A DNA stretch of 64,000 nucleotides from Pristionchus mayeri (GCA_036245805.1 BTRK01000005.1:5890001-5954000), one strand, 5' to 3'. Numbered from the stretch's first letter, positions 23,501 to 35,055 are shown. Notes: generated by a model from the letters alone, not told the origin. Numbers and translations are program-made.

Positions 23501-24970
23501 CTTCCGTTCTACAAGGTGCGAGAAAATTACCCGGACAAGATTATTCATTCTGAAGCCCCGCAGCCCAATCTATATGTCCCTATTGCATCATCATGACGAG
23601 TGGCCATTGGTATCTCCGAAGTCAAGGTTTCATGCCACCTAGTCAAGCCTCCTAGTAATGGTGAAGTCTAGTCGCCTCCAACCAACATTATCAAGCTGTA
23701 CAAGGTGTGACATCGATCATCAAATCGGCTTTCACAAGTCGGCTGCTTCCGATACCACTATGTACCAAAGGCTTGATACTGAACAGTGTCGTCCGGGCTG
23801 TGGGAAATCGGTCTCTGTTTCCACCACCAGGAACCTACAGCGCATCCGAAAGACTGGTGGTTTGAAATCACATTCAGAAGGATATATATATTGTGCTAGG
23901 TCCGCGCACTTTTATATGCTATTCAGCGATGTTAATATCTTTACCGTCAAGGGTTACCTGAATATCTAAATTGACATAATCACTGACCCAGATCCAGAAG
24001 AATCCTGCAATTGTTATGGAATCACTGGTTCTCTAACCATCCCCTTTAGATCAGTAGTTAGTCTGTAATTTGACAACAGGCAAGTTCCCACTCGTTTTTG
24101 TTACTCCGGGCGTCAAGATCAATAAGGAATATTACATGAAGCACATCCTCTGAGACGTGCTTCTACCCTGGGTCCATTCCCACTTTGATCTGGGCCACTA
24201 GACCTTTCAGCAAGAATATACGATCATTCACATGAAAAAGTACTCCCTGGACACGCATGCACGCGATTTATCACTCTGACTGATTGGCCCCCGAACTCCC
24301 CCGATCTCAACCCCTCGACTTCAGCGTTTGGGGTGTTGTAGGTCAAGATGTCCTCTACCAAGAACTCGACACTAATCTCCCTCAAGGTTGCACTTCTCAA
24401 AGCATGGGGCGAAATCGATGAAAATTTCCTGCGTGAATCGACAGTCGGATCTGATAAGATATTCAATGTCGGTGTCAAAGTCAAATGAGGGCTCATCAAA
24501 ATGAAGGAGCATGTTATTATAGCCCATACTACATACACACTTTACTCTGAACTAGATCGCTCAACTCCCATTCTAAAGCTGGGAATCTTATGAAAACGGT
24601 TGTCCGGGGTAATTATGGCGCACCATGTACAGTACAGTTCATAATTCGGGTCAAATATTAATTGCCCACAATCTCTCGCAGGTGGAACTATGGAATGTGC
24701 TTTCATGAAAAACAAAATCCCGAATTTCGAACTATGTTCTACAGACTGATAAGACGATGCTTGTTTGCGCTCCAGCAATGAAAATATTGTCCCTTTTTTT
24801 TGAGTCTAGAAAGCAAAAACATCTGTAAAGAAATAACCGCTCAATCCCAGCAATAGAACAACAAAATAAATAAAGGAGAATGAGAAAAAATGACTTACAA
24901 CACATGTTTAAAATTACTTACGTCCCCCACATGCAATAGTAAGGAGCAGCACCACCGAAAGCAGCCTCAT
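11511..24970 (-). CDS. GPI-anchored mucin-like surface protein, family member 2
   Basis: Fifteen exons join in consistent phase into about 873 residues: 24970-24922 (signal peptide MRLLSVVLLLTIACGG), 22188-22124, 22006-21891, 21823-21763, 21704-21617, 21329-21208, 20992-20907, 20613-20495, 19794-19709, 19515-19460, 13617-13525, 13456-13411, 13237-11763, 11715-11603 and 11557-11511. The ectodomain carries VLIDESDVVG, LCNGTCRVYVS, FLLWIVQADD, FNGPLLTLVF and FITSPGYISC. The exon from 13237 holds ITWDPTG and SYLIRLYPI, then 21 repeats of 21 residues. The last exon encodes VSTLLGASLLLAVFL and a stop, a GPI-type tail. Intron 1 holds transposase remains and the intron at 13618-19459 holds a 5.7-kb element, yet all exons are intact. 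A CUB-like fold is possible for the SPGYISC to ITW part but unproven. Confidence 0.85.
11806..13165 (-). repeat. 63-bp coding minisatellite, 21 units
   Basis: Read on the minus strand, each unit encodes 21 residues of the type VELPEVTTT + HEPDVPPVKTTT. I count 21 full units plus a partial last one. Several units alternate between VEIPDI and VELPEV versions, showing that pairs (126 bp) were duplicated as blocks, while a run of LELPEV units spread separately. The array is in frame, Thr- and Pro-rich, and likely O-glycosylated. Because 63 is divisible by 3, long stop-free frames also appear on the plus strand; these are shadows. Confidence 0.95.
13640..13647. repeat. 8-bp target site duplication, left copy
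   Basis: CAAATGGG is repeated at 19359-19366, immediately outside the inverted termini of the 5.7-kb element. Confidence 0.75.
13662..13870 (+). repeat. Left subterminal motif cluster
   Basis: About ten copies of (T)TTAGAGGTCCCA are separated by 5-20 bp of unrelated sequence. The mirror cluster is at 19118-19350. Confidence 0.9.
14942..16176 (+). mobile_element. Degenerate mariner transposon
   Basis: The terminal inverted repeats AGGTTGGTCGGAAAGTCTTT lie near both ends, and a TA flanks each side (14940-14941 and 16177-16178). The plus-strand interior translates in broken frames into recognisable mariner pieces: HDLSQANHDYRVD, RRAQWIGEG with PPQDVLKPAI, and a residual PYSPDLAPSDYRPFANLAHA region around 15890-15960. 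Stops and frameshifts are numerous, so it encodes no functional transposase. It inserted inside the larger 13648-19358 element. Confidence 0.85.
17050..17986. repeat. Long palindrome 1
   Basis: The arms begin GACCGAGGCCTAACCA and meet near 17518. They are imperfect but recognisable over most of about 450 bp, for example GAAGTTGCTGCTCAGTCGCA on both strands and a GCCCTCAGGGCA motif in each arm. Confidence 0.85.
18000..19060. repeat. Long palindrome 2
   Basis: The arms meet near 18530 and are nearly identical over about 500 bp, including GGTATTGGGGTATGACGCAA and its complement and a second pair of GCCCTCAGGGCA motifs. It is clearly related to palindrome 1 (shared TTCAAAGCGTCAAAATGATC), so one is a diverged copy of the other. 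Confidence 0.9.
19118..19350 (-). repeat. Right subterminal motif cluster
   Basis: About ten copies of TGGGACCTCTAAACT, the reverse complement of the left cluster motif. Confidence 0.9.
19981..20484. mobile_element. 0.5-kb palindromic MITE rich in ACCAGTTG
   Basis: The terminal inverted repeats begin CTCTGGTTTCTCCCAACCAG and extend about 30 bp perfectly. Inside, the motif AACTGGT/ACCAGTT occurs more than a dozen times in both orientations. It lies in an intron of the minus-strand gene. It has no coding capacity, and the target duplication is unclear. Confidence 0.85.
20640..20718. repeat. Short hairpin element, CACTCTCTCG family
   Basis: The arms contain CTTCAGTTTCCACACTCTCT and its complement, separated by about 12 bp. 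Related hairpins are at 21528-21600, 39262-39346 and 52303-52418. Confidence 0.85.
21528..21600. repeat. Short hairpin element, CACTCTCTCG family
   Basis: The arms contain CTCTTCAGTTTCCACGCTCT and an imperfect complement. It lies in an intron of the minus-strand surface-protein gene. Confidence 0.8.
22680..23494. mobile_element. 0.8-kb DNA element with 22-bp inverted ends
   Basis: The ends read GGTTGTCCCATAATTAGTGT and, inverted at the right, GGTTGTCCCATAATTCGTGT (one mismatch). The sequence type resembles Tc1/mariner-like termini. No transposase was found inside. It lies in intron 1 of the 11.5-25.0 kb gene. Confidence 0.75.
23495..24500 (+). pseudogene. Remnant of a DDE transposase (IS630/Tc1-like superfamily)
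   Basis: Broken plus-strand frames contain KFPLVFVTPGVKINKEYYMK, HILxDVLLPWVHSHF, FQQE and, near 24280-24330, DWPPNSPDLNPLDFSVWG. The last is the signature around the third catalytic acidic residue of this transposase class. Stops and frameshifts abound. No termini were assigned; it abuts the 0.8-kb element on its left. Confidence 0.75.
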
Positions 24971-25523
24971 TCCACCAGCGAGTGAGCAAAAAGCTCAGCG
25001 TATCGACGTAATCGGGCTGAGGAGAGGCTCCAGAGCAAGGAACAAATAAGGGGCTTAGTGACGCGGGAGTCTATTATCTCAGAGGATTGCTTCAATTCTT
25101 GATTACTCACTACTTTGGTGATAATTTTCTGCATCGTGCTTCATTTCTGACTGAACAGAGTCCAGTCATAATTTAATTTTATCAGCTCGCGATAGGATGT
25201 CTAGTGATAGTGTCGCCCATTAGCAGAAAAAAAACTTGAAAAGGTCACCGATCGATTGATAAACTTATTCACCGTGACGTCGCAATTCTAAAATATGGAA
25301 ATTTTAAAAAAATCTAAAAATCTATGACGACTATTACTCCGACCAGGTTATGGGTATCTTGAATTCCGGTGAGATTGCCGAATTCAAGATAAATTTGACT
25401 GACAAGCTTCTTCTGAGCCATTAGACCTCGAAAACATTTTATTATTGAATTCACAATTGCTGCAAACAAGGAAAAATCACAGACTAAGAAAAAATTACAT
25501 CCAAAACATGTATTCATTTATTC

Positions 25524-28500
25524 CTACAAGAAGACCGCGATGAACAACGTGGAAGCCAGAAGAGTTGACACTGGAAAGATTGGTGATAATTGATTCACCA
25601 TGTATTGTAATCGTACCGTGAGCAGCTGATGACGTTGTTGTCGGCACTACCGTCGTAGACGGGGAAGTTGGTCGCAGTGAGGTGGTTGTCGACTTCGGGT
25701 GCGTGGTTGTGCTGAAGATAATGAAACGTTAATGCCATCGGCATTATGTAATACCTGGTTGTAGTAGGAGGCTGGGTTCGTCTCGTGGTCGTCACTGGCT
25801 CAATATCCGAAGTTGTTGTTCCAGAAGGTTCCACGTGCTCAGCGGTGGTGCTAATTCCAGAATCCCCGTCAGTAGTGGTCTTCACGGGAGGAACCTCAGC
25901 TGTTGTGGTCTTCACTTCGGGTACTTCCTCAGTCGTGGTCTTCACGGGAGGAACCTCGGCCGTCGTGGTCTTCACTTCGGGCACTTCCTCCGTAGTGGTC
26001 TTCACGGGAGGAACTTCTGCCGTCGTGGTCTTCACTTCGGGCACTCCCTCGGTCGTGGTCTTCACGGGAGGAACCTCGGCCGTCGTGGTCTTCACTTCGG
26101 GCACTTCCTCCGTAGTGGTCTTCACGGGAGGAACCTCGGCCGTCGTGGTCTTCACTTCGGGCACTTCCTCCGTAGTGGTCTTCACGGGAGGAACCTCGGC
26201 CGTCGTGGTCTTCACTTCGGGCACTTCCTCCGTAGTGGTCTTCACGGGAGGAACCTCGGCCGTCGTGGTCTTCACTTCGGGTACTTCCTCAGTCGTGGTC
26301 TTCACGGGAGGAACCTCGGCCGCCGTGGTCTTCACTTCGGGCACTTCCTCCGTAGTGGTCTTCACGGGAGGAAACTCGGCCGTCGTGGTCTTCACTTCGG
26401 GTACTTCCTCAGTCGTGGTCTTCACGGGAGGAACATCGGCCGTCGTGGTCTTCACTTCTTGCACTTCCTCGGTCGTGGTCTTCACGGGAGGAACCTCGGC
26501 CGTCGTGGTCTTCACTTCGGGCACTTCTTCCGTAGTGGACTTCACGGGAGGTACCTCGGCCGTCGTGGTCTTCTCTTCGGGCACTTCCTCGGTAGTGGTC
26601 TTGTCGGGAAGGACCTCCATCGTCGTGGTCTTCACTTCGGGCGTATCCTCAGTAGTGGTCTTCACGGGAGGAACCTCGGCCGTCGTTGTCTTCACTTCTT
26701 GCACTTCCTCGGTCGTGGTCTTCACGAGAGGAACCTCTGCCGTCGTGGTCTTCACTTCGGGCACTTCCTCAGTCGTCGTCTTGTCGGGAGGAACCTCGGC
26801 CGTCGTGGTCTTCACTTCGAGTACTTCCTCAGTCGTGGTCTTCACGTGAAGAACCTCGGCCGTCGTGGTCTTCACTTCGGGCACTTCCTCGGTAGTGGTC
26901 TTCACTGGAGGGACCTCCATCGTCGTGGCCTTCACTTCGGGCGCTTCCTCAGTAGTCGTCTTGTCGGGAGGAACCTCGGCCGTCGTGGTCTTCACTTCGA
27001 GTACTTCCTCAGTCGTGGTCTTCACGGGAGGAACCTCCATCGTCGTGGTCTTCACTTCGGGCGCTTCCTCAGTAGTCGTCTTGTCGGGAGGAACCTCGGC
27101 CATCGTGGTCTTCACTTCGGGCACTTCCTCGGTAGTGGTCTTCACTGGAGGGACCTCCATCGTCGTGGTCTTCTCTTCGGGCGCTTCCTCAGTAGTCGTC
27201 TTGTCGGGAGGAACCTCTGCCGTCGTGGTCTTCACTTCGGGTACTTCCTCAGTCGTGGTCTTCACTTCGGGCACTTCCTCAGTCGTGGTCTTCACGGGAG
27301 GAACCTCGGCCGTCGTGGTCTTCACTTCGGGCACTTCCTCGGTAGTGCTCTTCACGGGAGGAACCTCTGCCGTCGTGGTCTTCACTTCGGGCACTTCCTC
27401 AGTAGTCGTCTTGTCGGGAGGAACCTCGGCCGTCGTGGTCTTCACTTCGGGCACTTCCTCCGTAGTGGTCTTCACGGGAGGAACCTCGGCCGTCGTGGTC
27501 TTCACTTCGGGCACTTCCTCCGTAGTGGTCTTCACGGGAGGAACCTCGGCCGTCGTGGTCTTCACTTCGGGTACTTCCTCAGTCGTGGTCTTCACGTGAA
27601 GAACCTCGGCCGTCGTGGTCTTCACTTCGGGCGTATCCTCAGTAGTGGTCTTCACGGGAGGAACCTCGGCCGTCGTGGTCTTCACTTCGGGTACTTCCTC
27701 AGTCGTGGTCTTCACTTCGGGCACTTCCTCAGTCGTGGTCTTCACGGGAGGAACCTCGGCCGTCGTGGTCTTCACTTCGGGCACTTCCTCGGTAGTGGTC
27801 TTCACGGGAGGAACCTCTGCCGTCGTGGTCTTCACTTCGGGCACTTCCTCAGTAGTCGTCTTGTCGGGAGGAACCTCGGCCGTCGTGGTCTTCACTTCGG
27901 GTACTTCCTCAGTCGTGGTCTTCACTTCGGGCACTTCCTCGGTAGTGGTCTTCACTGGAGGGACCTGCATCGTCGTGGTCTTCACTTCGGGCGCTTCCTC
28001 AGTAGTCGTATTGTCGGGAAGGACCTCCATCGTCGTGGTCTTCACTTCGGGCGTCTCCTCAGTAGTGGTCTTCACGGGAGGAACCTCGGCCGTTGTGGTC
28101 TTCACTTCGGGCACTTCCTCGGTAGTTGTCTTCACTGGAGGGACTTCGGCCGTCGTGGTCTTCACTTCGGGTACTTCATCAGTCGTAATCTTCACTTCGG
28201 GCGTCTCATCAGTAGTGGTCTTCACTGAAGGAACTTCCGCCGTTGTGGTCTTCACTTCAGGGAACTGTTCAGTGGTAGTCGTGGCTGGAGGCACTTCGGG
28301 CTCCGGTGAAGTCGCCATCGGTGATTCAGGACCGGGTGTCGTGCCTGGTCGCGAGAGCGGATAGAACCTGATGATGTAGCATTCTTCTTCTGATGCATCT
28401 GTAGCGTTCCACGAGATCGTCATTTCCTAAAATATTACTTGAAATCAGGTTAAAACAATACTTCTCACATTGGTATGTATCTCCAGGAAGCTCCCATAGT

Positions 28501-30565
28501 AGTTGCCATCAAAACTGAAATTTTCAAACTTCGAAAGAGAGAACACTAGAGGTATGATCTTACTCGAGTCGGTGCGTTCCCTTCTCATCCGCATAACCCA
28601 AATTCAGCTTATTGAAACCTTTGACATTGAACGTGGCACTCTCTAGGACATCGACGACACTAAAATATGCAGCCATTGCCAATTCAGCTTTTGAAAATGG
28701 GAATTAGTTTCCTCACCTCTCGGATTTGAGTTCGTACTCGGTCATAACGTCGTACTGAGATGAATGGAAGGTCTGCAATTATTGAATTATTTTTAGTTGT
28801 ATAAATCAGAAATTCGTTACCCTTGAGCTATTCAGATCGTGAGGCTCACAACTGATATAACCAGGTGATGTGACGAAGGTAGGCGCATCCAGATATAATA
28901 CGCCAGCTGAAGAGAATCGCATTAATAGGCTGATTAACGTTTGAGCTCAACTTCCTCCTGGATATTCATTATAACATACTCACCTTCCTCTACTTTGACC
29001 GTAAGCCCAAGAGCAGTATTATTATAGGTTTCTCGATCGAACGATATTGTGAGAAGCGGGCCGTTGAACCAGAGGTTGAGGTCCTGGTAGGATGAGGTGT
29101 CACTGAATGTTATTTTATTGGGAAAATGAATATCCAAGCTGTCTGACGATAATTATCAAGAGCTGACTCACTGCTGCTCGAGGAGGTTTTCGCAGTTATC
29201 AAGATCATCACTGAGCCACGTGTCGAATCCGGATGCGGTGATGCCCATGGTCATTGGCTGCAAAAAACGTATTTGTAATACAATATGAAGGCAACTCCTC
29301 GAGGGGAAGTACTATTACATTTTGTATTACTTCTTTTTTGTTGCCATTGGATACTACTTTTCCTAGGAAGGGATTGCATTGTTTCACTCATATGTGATAT
29401 TCTACTACATAATTGAATAAAATGTTCTATATATTACCCCGGTAGTGTCAGTCGACAATGAGTATCCCTCGGCGCTCATGACAGTGATTGTTTGCTGATC
29501 AGGTGTTAGCATGGTATAGCCCGCGACCATTCTCGCATCGTAGACTTGAACTGGTACGTCTGCAATACAACCGAGTTTTCTCGGTAATTCTCCAATTTAG
29601 ATAACTGCTTCCTCATTTCTCACACAATTCAGTATTGAGTACTAAACGAAAGATTTGCTACCCGAATTGCGAATACGAGAAGACGAAATGACCCCCTTAG
29701 GAAACAGAGATTTTAAAAATCATGGATTGCAAATGCACTCGACGCATCATTCCGATCGATGCATAAATTTCAAAATATCATCAAAAGCTTAGGTTTAGGC
29801 TTACTACTCACCATCGTCCGCTTGCACGACCCAGAGCACGAATGGCGCCGTTTCGCGATTCGGATTCTCGTTGTAGACGATGAGTGGCAAATTTCGCTCC
29901 TGATATGATGTTCTTCTCCATTTTTTGTGAAAATCATCTGAAGATACCAATAACTAACCCAGACGAACCAGTAGCCTTTCTCGTTGCCGTTCGTCTTTAC
30001 TGATAGATCCCAGAAACTGCAAGCACATATCTAAGGCAGAATGTAGAAATGGTTTCGCAATAAAAGACTGTCATTATTCGTGCTATTTCGACTGGTAAGT
30101 TAGCGTGTATAATGAAGAGAGTTACAAAGCCGTCTTACTGGAATGGCAAATGACTTACTTCTTCCAAGTGCGCCTCAAATGTTTGAATGCACCGATAAAC
30201 AGTCCCGCTCCCAGTTTCTCTGAAGATTTCGGCAGAGAAACGTAGACTCTGCAGGCGCCATTGCATTTTATCGGAACTTCGAACTGCAATTTCGAAATAT
30301 ACTCGGAAAATTGAAAATTTTACCGTATCCTTGCCAACAACATCGGATTCATCTACGAGCACTGATTTCTCGAAGCGAAAGTATGCATCTAAAATGAACA
30401 TTTGAACATTTGATGAACGGAAATTGAGATAATGTGTTATATGGCGCTGTCTGATTCGTGATTGAATAAAATTAGTTTATCGCAGGAGAAATTGTGTGCG
30501 CACTGTAATTACTTACGTGACCCGCATGCAAGGAGGGAAAGAAGCACCAGCGAATTCAGCCTCAT
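25524..30565 (-). CDS. GPI-anchored mucin-like surface protein, family member 3
   Basis: Fifteen exons, same architecture as the 11.5-25.0 kb gene, about 1270 residues. Signal peptide exon 30565-30517 (MRLNSLVLLSLLACGS), then 30388-30324 (VLVDESDVVGKDT) and further ectodomain exons with CNGACRVYVS, FVLWVVQADD, VYDARM, TASGFDTWL, FNGPLLTISF and FVTSPGYISC. The exon 28426-25755 contains ITWN-type EMTISWNATDA, ECYIIRFYPL and the huge repeat array. Exon 25711-25617 is Thr/Ser-rich and exon 25570-25524 encodes VSTLLASTLFIAVFL and a stop, a GPI-type signal. An AATAAA lies 3 nt after the stop codon. It is the closest paralogue of the gene to its left, and the two are separated by only about 0.5 kb. 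Confidence 0.88.
25865..28260 (-). repeat. 30/60-bp coding minisatellite, about 40 double units
   Basis: The 10-residue unit [A/E]EVP[P/E]VKTTT alternates as AEVPPVKTTT and EEVPEVKTTT, giving a 60-bp period over about 2.4 kb. In a few places (near 27241, 27661, 27901) two E-type units are adjacent, shifting the register by 30 bp. Variant units (MEV, DKTTT, EEAP) recur in groups, showing block duplications. There are no interruptions of the frame. Confidence 0.95.
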
Positions 30566-30569
30566 GACA

Positions 30570-31560
30570 CTAGCGAGTGAGCAAATCTTTGCTGAGCTTA
30601 TCGCAGTAAGAGGGGCCAAGGAGAGGCTCCAGCGAAAAGAATCGAGTGAAGAAGGGGCTTAGTGATGCGAAAGCCTATTATCACAGAGGGATAGTGTCAA
30701 TCCCGGCCTGATTGCATCACTGGCCTTTTCTGTGTATTGTGCTTCATCTCTGGAAAAATATGTCATAGAACCCGAATGTGCATTTATCCAATTGCGATTT
30801 AAGTAATCAATGGTTGTAAGCAGGGATTAGGGAAAGTACTTTTTAATTATAGTTGTTTGCATGTGTACATTTTCTTAAAAATGGGTGCTCGCTGCCTCCA
30901 AAATACTGATAGCGGTAGACAATCTGTTGGTAATATTTTGTGATAGCCGCCGTCTGATGGTCTAATGAAAACTCTAAATTTAGGAGTGATTGATTGATAA
31001 GCGTGTCGTTATTACTCACGGTGAAGTAATGCGCAAACCTAACAATATAACGTCGCCTGGCATTATGAGGATACGGAACTCGAAGCATCGGCGAAATTCA
31101 GTTCTTTCTAATTCAGAGATGATTGAATTTGTAGTATTCTCGATTGTGACAAAAAGTAATTATCGCTGCCCCTCTGGATTTTGAAATTCTAAACATCAAA
31201 AAAGAAAGAAGAAAAGTGGGAGTTATTCTGATGACATGCAAGTATTGCTTAGTTGCGCACCTAGCATGTTGCGAAAAAAGAAGGAATCCACTGACGTCAC
31301 AACCCGCTTATAACCCTTGCTGCCGCAATCGTGAGCCCGTGATGATAACGGGGAAATCCATCGCCACGCCCGGATTATGGGAGTGAATGAACCTTAGACG
31401 GGGCAGGGAACGTGTGGGGACAAGCAAAACGTTCGTTGAGTAAAATATAAAGGTACATCGCGTCTCGAGACTGGGCTCGCGGGAGAACACTGCCAGGCCA
31501 GTGTTAATTTGGGCAGATTTAGTCTGGAGTGCCCACCTTTCGCCATGCCTATTTTCCTGT
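30570..31560. other. Intergenic region right of the 25.5-30.6 kb gene
   Basis: This includes the upstream region of the minus-strand gene. No exon was recognised. A TATAAAGG word near 31450 is the only promoter-like feature, with no transcript to attach to it. Confidence 0.4.
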
Positions 31561-31567
31561 GTGATCT

Positions 31568-32651
31568 AGTCACGACCATAGTTGCCCACGCCGCCGGCGA
31601 CCCCCATGACCCCCTATTCATGGATGAGCGCTGCCTCACTTTTTAAGTGAGGCAGCGCTCATAGACGTATAGGGGGTCATGATCGAAAAATCGATGGTAG
31701 GTCATGGGTAGGTCAAGATTAAGTACTGTACCAATCGATAGTACAATACTTCCTGATACCGTATATAGCTACCGTAACCCCTATTACCGCAAACTGATTG
31801 TTTTCAAAAATTGAAAATATCGTACCCTAATTAAAAAGTCAAAGTACCGTAACCAATCGATAGTACAGTACCACCATATACCGTATACCACTACCGTAAC
31901 CCCGACTATCGCTAACTAACTTTATTTTTAAGATGTCCTGATAACGTGCACAATCAGTCTGGTGTCGTGAACGATCGATTGTGCAGTACCCAACTGACTA
32001 CCGTAACCCAGTTCCTTGGGTCAGATCTAGTTCCTTGGGTCAAACTTTTTTCTAAAAATCCTAACTCGATAATAAAATTGTTTTGAAGTATCATACCGTA
32101 ACGCAAATTACAGTAGAACCATTTTTCGACCGATTTATGATTTTTAGAAAATGATTTTGGATTTTTAGAAAAATGTTTGACCCAAGGAACTAGATCTGAC
32201 CCAAGGAACTGGGTTACGGTAGTCAGTTGGGTACTGTACAATCGATCGTTCACGACAAAAGACCGATTGTGCACGTTACCAGGACGTCTTAAAAATAAAG
32301 TTAGTTCGCGATAGTCCGGGTTACGGTAGTGGGATACGGTATCTGGTGGTACTGTACTATCGATTGGTTACGGTACTTTGACTTTTTAATTTATGTTCGA
32401 TATTTTCAATTTTTGAAAAACTCAGTTTGCGGTAATCGGGGTTACGGTAGCTAGATACAGTATCAGGAAGTACTGTACTATCGAATGGTACAGTACTTAA
32501 TCTTGACCTTCCCATGACCTACCATCGATTTTTTGACCATGACCCCCTATACGTCTATGAGCGCTGCCTCACTTTTCACCATGAATAGGGGGTCATGGAT
32601 GAGCGGTGCCTCACTTGCCGCCGCCAGTGGTGGGCAACTATGGTCACGACT
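31568..32651. mobile_element. 1.08-kb fold-back (inverted repeat) element
   Basis: Arms of about 500 bp begin AGTCACGACCATAGTTGCCC and meet near 32109. Each arm contains recurring TACCGTAACCCC, GTACAGTACCA and CCCATGACCTACCATCGAT words and a GAGCGCTGCCTCACTT segment, the latter itself forming a small hairpin in the left arm near 31625-31665. There is no coding capacity. The structure suggests a fold-back transposon that would extrude as a long hairpin. Confidence 0.85.
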
Positions 32652-35050
32652 GTCAATTCCCCGTCCCCAATGGGTAGGCGCTTGGTGAGGCGGAGACGGT
32701 GTCACGACCGGGAATCGAGCCCGGTAACATTTGCTTTCTTCGCAAACGTAATCAATGACCGCATGAGTGATACTCGAATGAAGAATAATACGCTCTAGTC
32801 CGAAACAATTTCCTGCACGATATAAATGTCATTTCATTTTATGAATTCGTGAAAAAACTGCCAGTCCAAGACTATTCGCACATCATAGGATAATTACCAA
32901 TATTGAATATTGTAGTTTTTCACTAATTTTAAAAGATAAATGAAACCTCTTCGAACATGCCAAACATTCCGTCGGAAAATATCGCTAAACTATGCACGTT
33001 CTTATCGGAGGACTCCATTCTACTTCGAAGAGAAGTGATTGAGAATTTTTGACTTGACTCAGAACTCGCATATTTCGGACGTTTAATATCTCTTCCTAAA
33101 CTTCTAGACATCATATATTATTTCCAAACTTTCTTTCAAAATTAATACTGATTCGTTACAATTTGTACATAATTACAGATCAGCACGTTAGCAAACGTGG
33201 AAATCATACAAATTGACACAATCATAAGCAGAATCTTACCCTTGTTGCTGTTAATTCGCGTATTTGTTTCTCGGCATGCGATGCTAAATATCGATGCGTC
33301 ACCTTTTATGCGAGAGAATCTGGCGATTCTCTGGCTCTATGTATGTTGTGCAATAACGAGGGGATGAAATAAACAAAGTTTTATTACTATTACACAACAA
33401 TGAGAATGGTTTGACTACTAGACAAGGCCGGGAAATTGGTTGATTTAACAAGGGGAATGTACCTGGATAGTGGTCTCAGCAGGCTTGGTGATGTGCGTGT
33501 CACTTTCGCAGGCTCCAGTGACGGCGGTGTGCGATTGCAGTCTGGACGGCAAACGCGAGGGAGAACGCTGTGTCTCGGGGACGATTCCTGACAGTGATGG
33601 AATAATTACGTGTGATAAATGGCACGACGTGATACAGGGAAAGTGTTGGAAAAGCGAGTCCAACAATGAAAGGGCCTCAACAGTGAGCGAGGGAACTGTG
33701 AGGTGAAAGCTGAGTTCAATAATGATATCAAAAATACAGAGCTTGCGCTCAGTAAGAAGGCTAAAGTAGAACTGAAGATAGGAGAAAAGAAAAAGTCATC
33801 GCGAAAAGGCAAAATATACGGTATCTTTGATGCTCATGAATGGCAGTACAAAGTTCGGTACGAGAGCCAAGTCGCGGGAGTTGACCGGTGTGATACCGTA
33901 GAGCCAATCGAGAATTGTATTTATTTAATGAAATAAATTATTATAGTGTTTGATTATTGATTTATATTACGGTAGTGGATGAAATCCGCTACACCTTTTC
34001 CGAGTTCAAGAATGACATAAAAATGTAATATCTTCATTGTGTTTTGTTACTATGTTCGTTTTAGCATATGCTGATTCATATCTCGAAAGAGTGCTCTACA
34101 AGATTATTTGAACATTTGCTTGCGCTTAAATGGTCGGCGAAAAAAAGGTCGGCGATATCACTATCACTAGCAAAGTTTTAGACAAACGAGAGGTTCTTAC
34201 CCCATTTTTATTTAGATACATTCATTACTGGTTGGAGTTCGTAAGCCTGGGACAACGAAATCGATCATAATCGAATGTGATTTTCCCTGCTTTCCGGTAA
34301 TTCTTCGAGCTAGGCCGGATGTCGTGACAGTTTTGAAGGAAGTTTATAGTAGGAACTGTGATCACTAGCATTTCGTGTCGCCTATGCCCGAATAGACAGA
34401 TAAGAAGCACAGTCGCTGACCTCTATGAGTGCCCGACTTCAAAGGAACCAGTGAACAAGCATTTTTTTATGAAAATTACTCACAAATCTCCTCATTCTAC
34501 TCACTATTTTCATTGCGGATCTGAAAAGAAGGAGATTCCATATTGTGTTGCATTATTATAGGTTTTCATGTAGTCATTAGTTAAGCTCCAAGTCCTAGCA
34601 TTGTAGCAGAAAAGTGTAGGAGCTCTCTGGTGGAGCTATATTAGTTTCACTTCTTCAACCACTTGGACAATAAAGTTGTCTCTCCCAGACTCTCCCAATC
34701 ACGTCTGATCATGTTCCCTTATGAATTGACTATAAAACATTGCATGGTCCTCGTCATGTCGTTGGTTCTGGTAAATCATTTTATCACGAATTTTATCAAC
34801 CTTTGCCAAGTGCTACTCCCAGTGACCTCAGTTCAGGTTTTGGGCACGCTCGATCTAGACCCTGTGGCACCGCTGGGTCAAGTGCTAACTGGCTAGGTTT
34901 GTGCTAGCAGACGCACCTATCGTATCTCGCGTGTCTTGGCACCATGCCAAGAGGTGGGCTCATTCATTTAGTCGCTTCTATCTGTTCCTTCACTCTTCCC
35001 TCATCATTCATTTCACCCATCTCGACTAGTTGTGCATCTCGATCTCTCCT
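32652..35050. other. Gene-poor stretch
   Basis: Apart from the uncertain ORF pair at 33470-33936, no exon could be supported. A short perfect hairpin, CTTGGCAccatGCCAAG, occurs near 34938, about 120 bp before the plus-strand gene that starts at 35056. Confidence 0.35.
33470..33936 (+). CDS. Uncertain hypothetical gene, two overlapping frames
   Basis: Two plus-strand frames abut at 33703-33706: an upstream 78-codon frame with several cysteines (CDCSLDGKREGERC) and a downstream 77-codon frame with a basic KIGEKKKSSRKGKIYGIF segment, then EWQYKVRYES and VEPIENC. The second has a faint chromo/Tudor-like look (aromatic residues, Tyr-x-Val-x-Tyr), too weak to name. A GTGAG at the junction could be a splice donor, or one gene could have suffered a frameshift. 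An AATAAA follows the stop. I do not recognise the gene. Confidence 0.25.
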
Positions 35051-35055
35051 TCGAC

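Noticed and set aside
32694..32770. tRNA-like segment (CCGGG-CTCGATT-CCCGG resembles a T arm on the minus strand)
   Set aside because: No acceptor stem partner was found and the would-be anticodon loop lacks the invariant T33, so no cloverleaf can be supported. A relic is possible.
32929..33114. 61-codon minus-strand frame with a charged N-terminus
   Set aside because: No family resemblance, no neighbouring exon, length within chance expectation.
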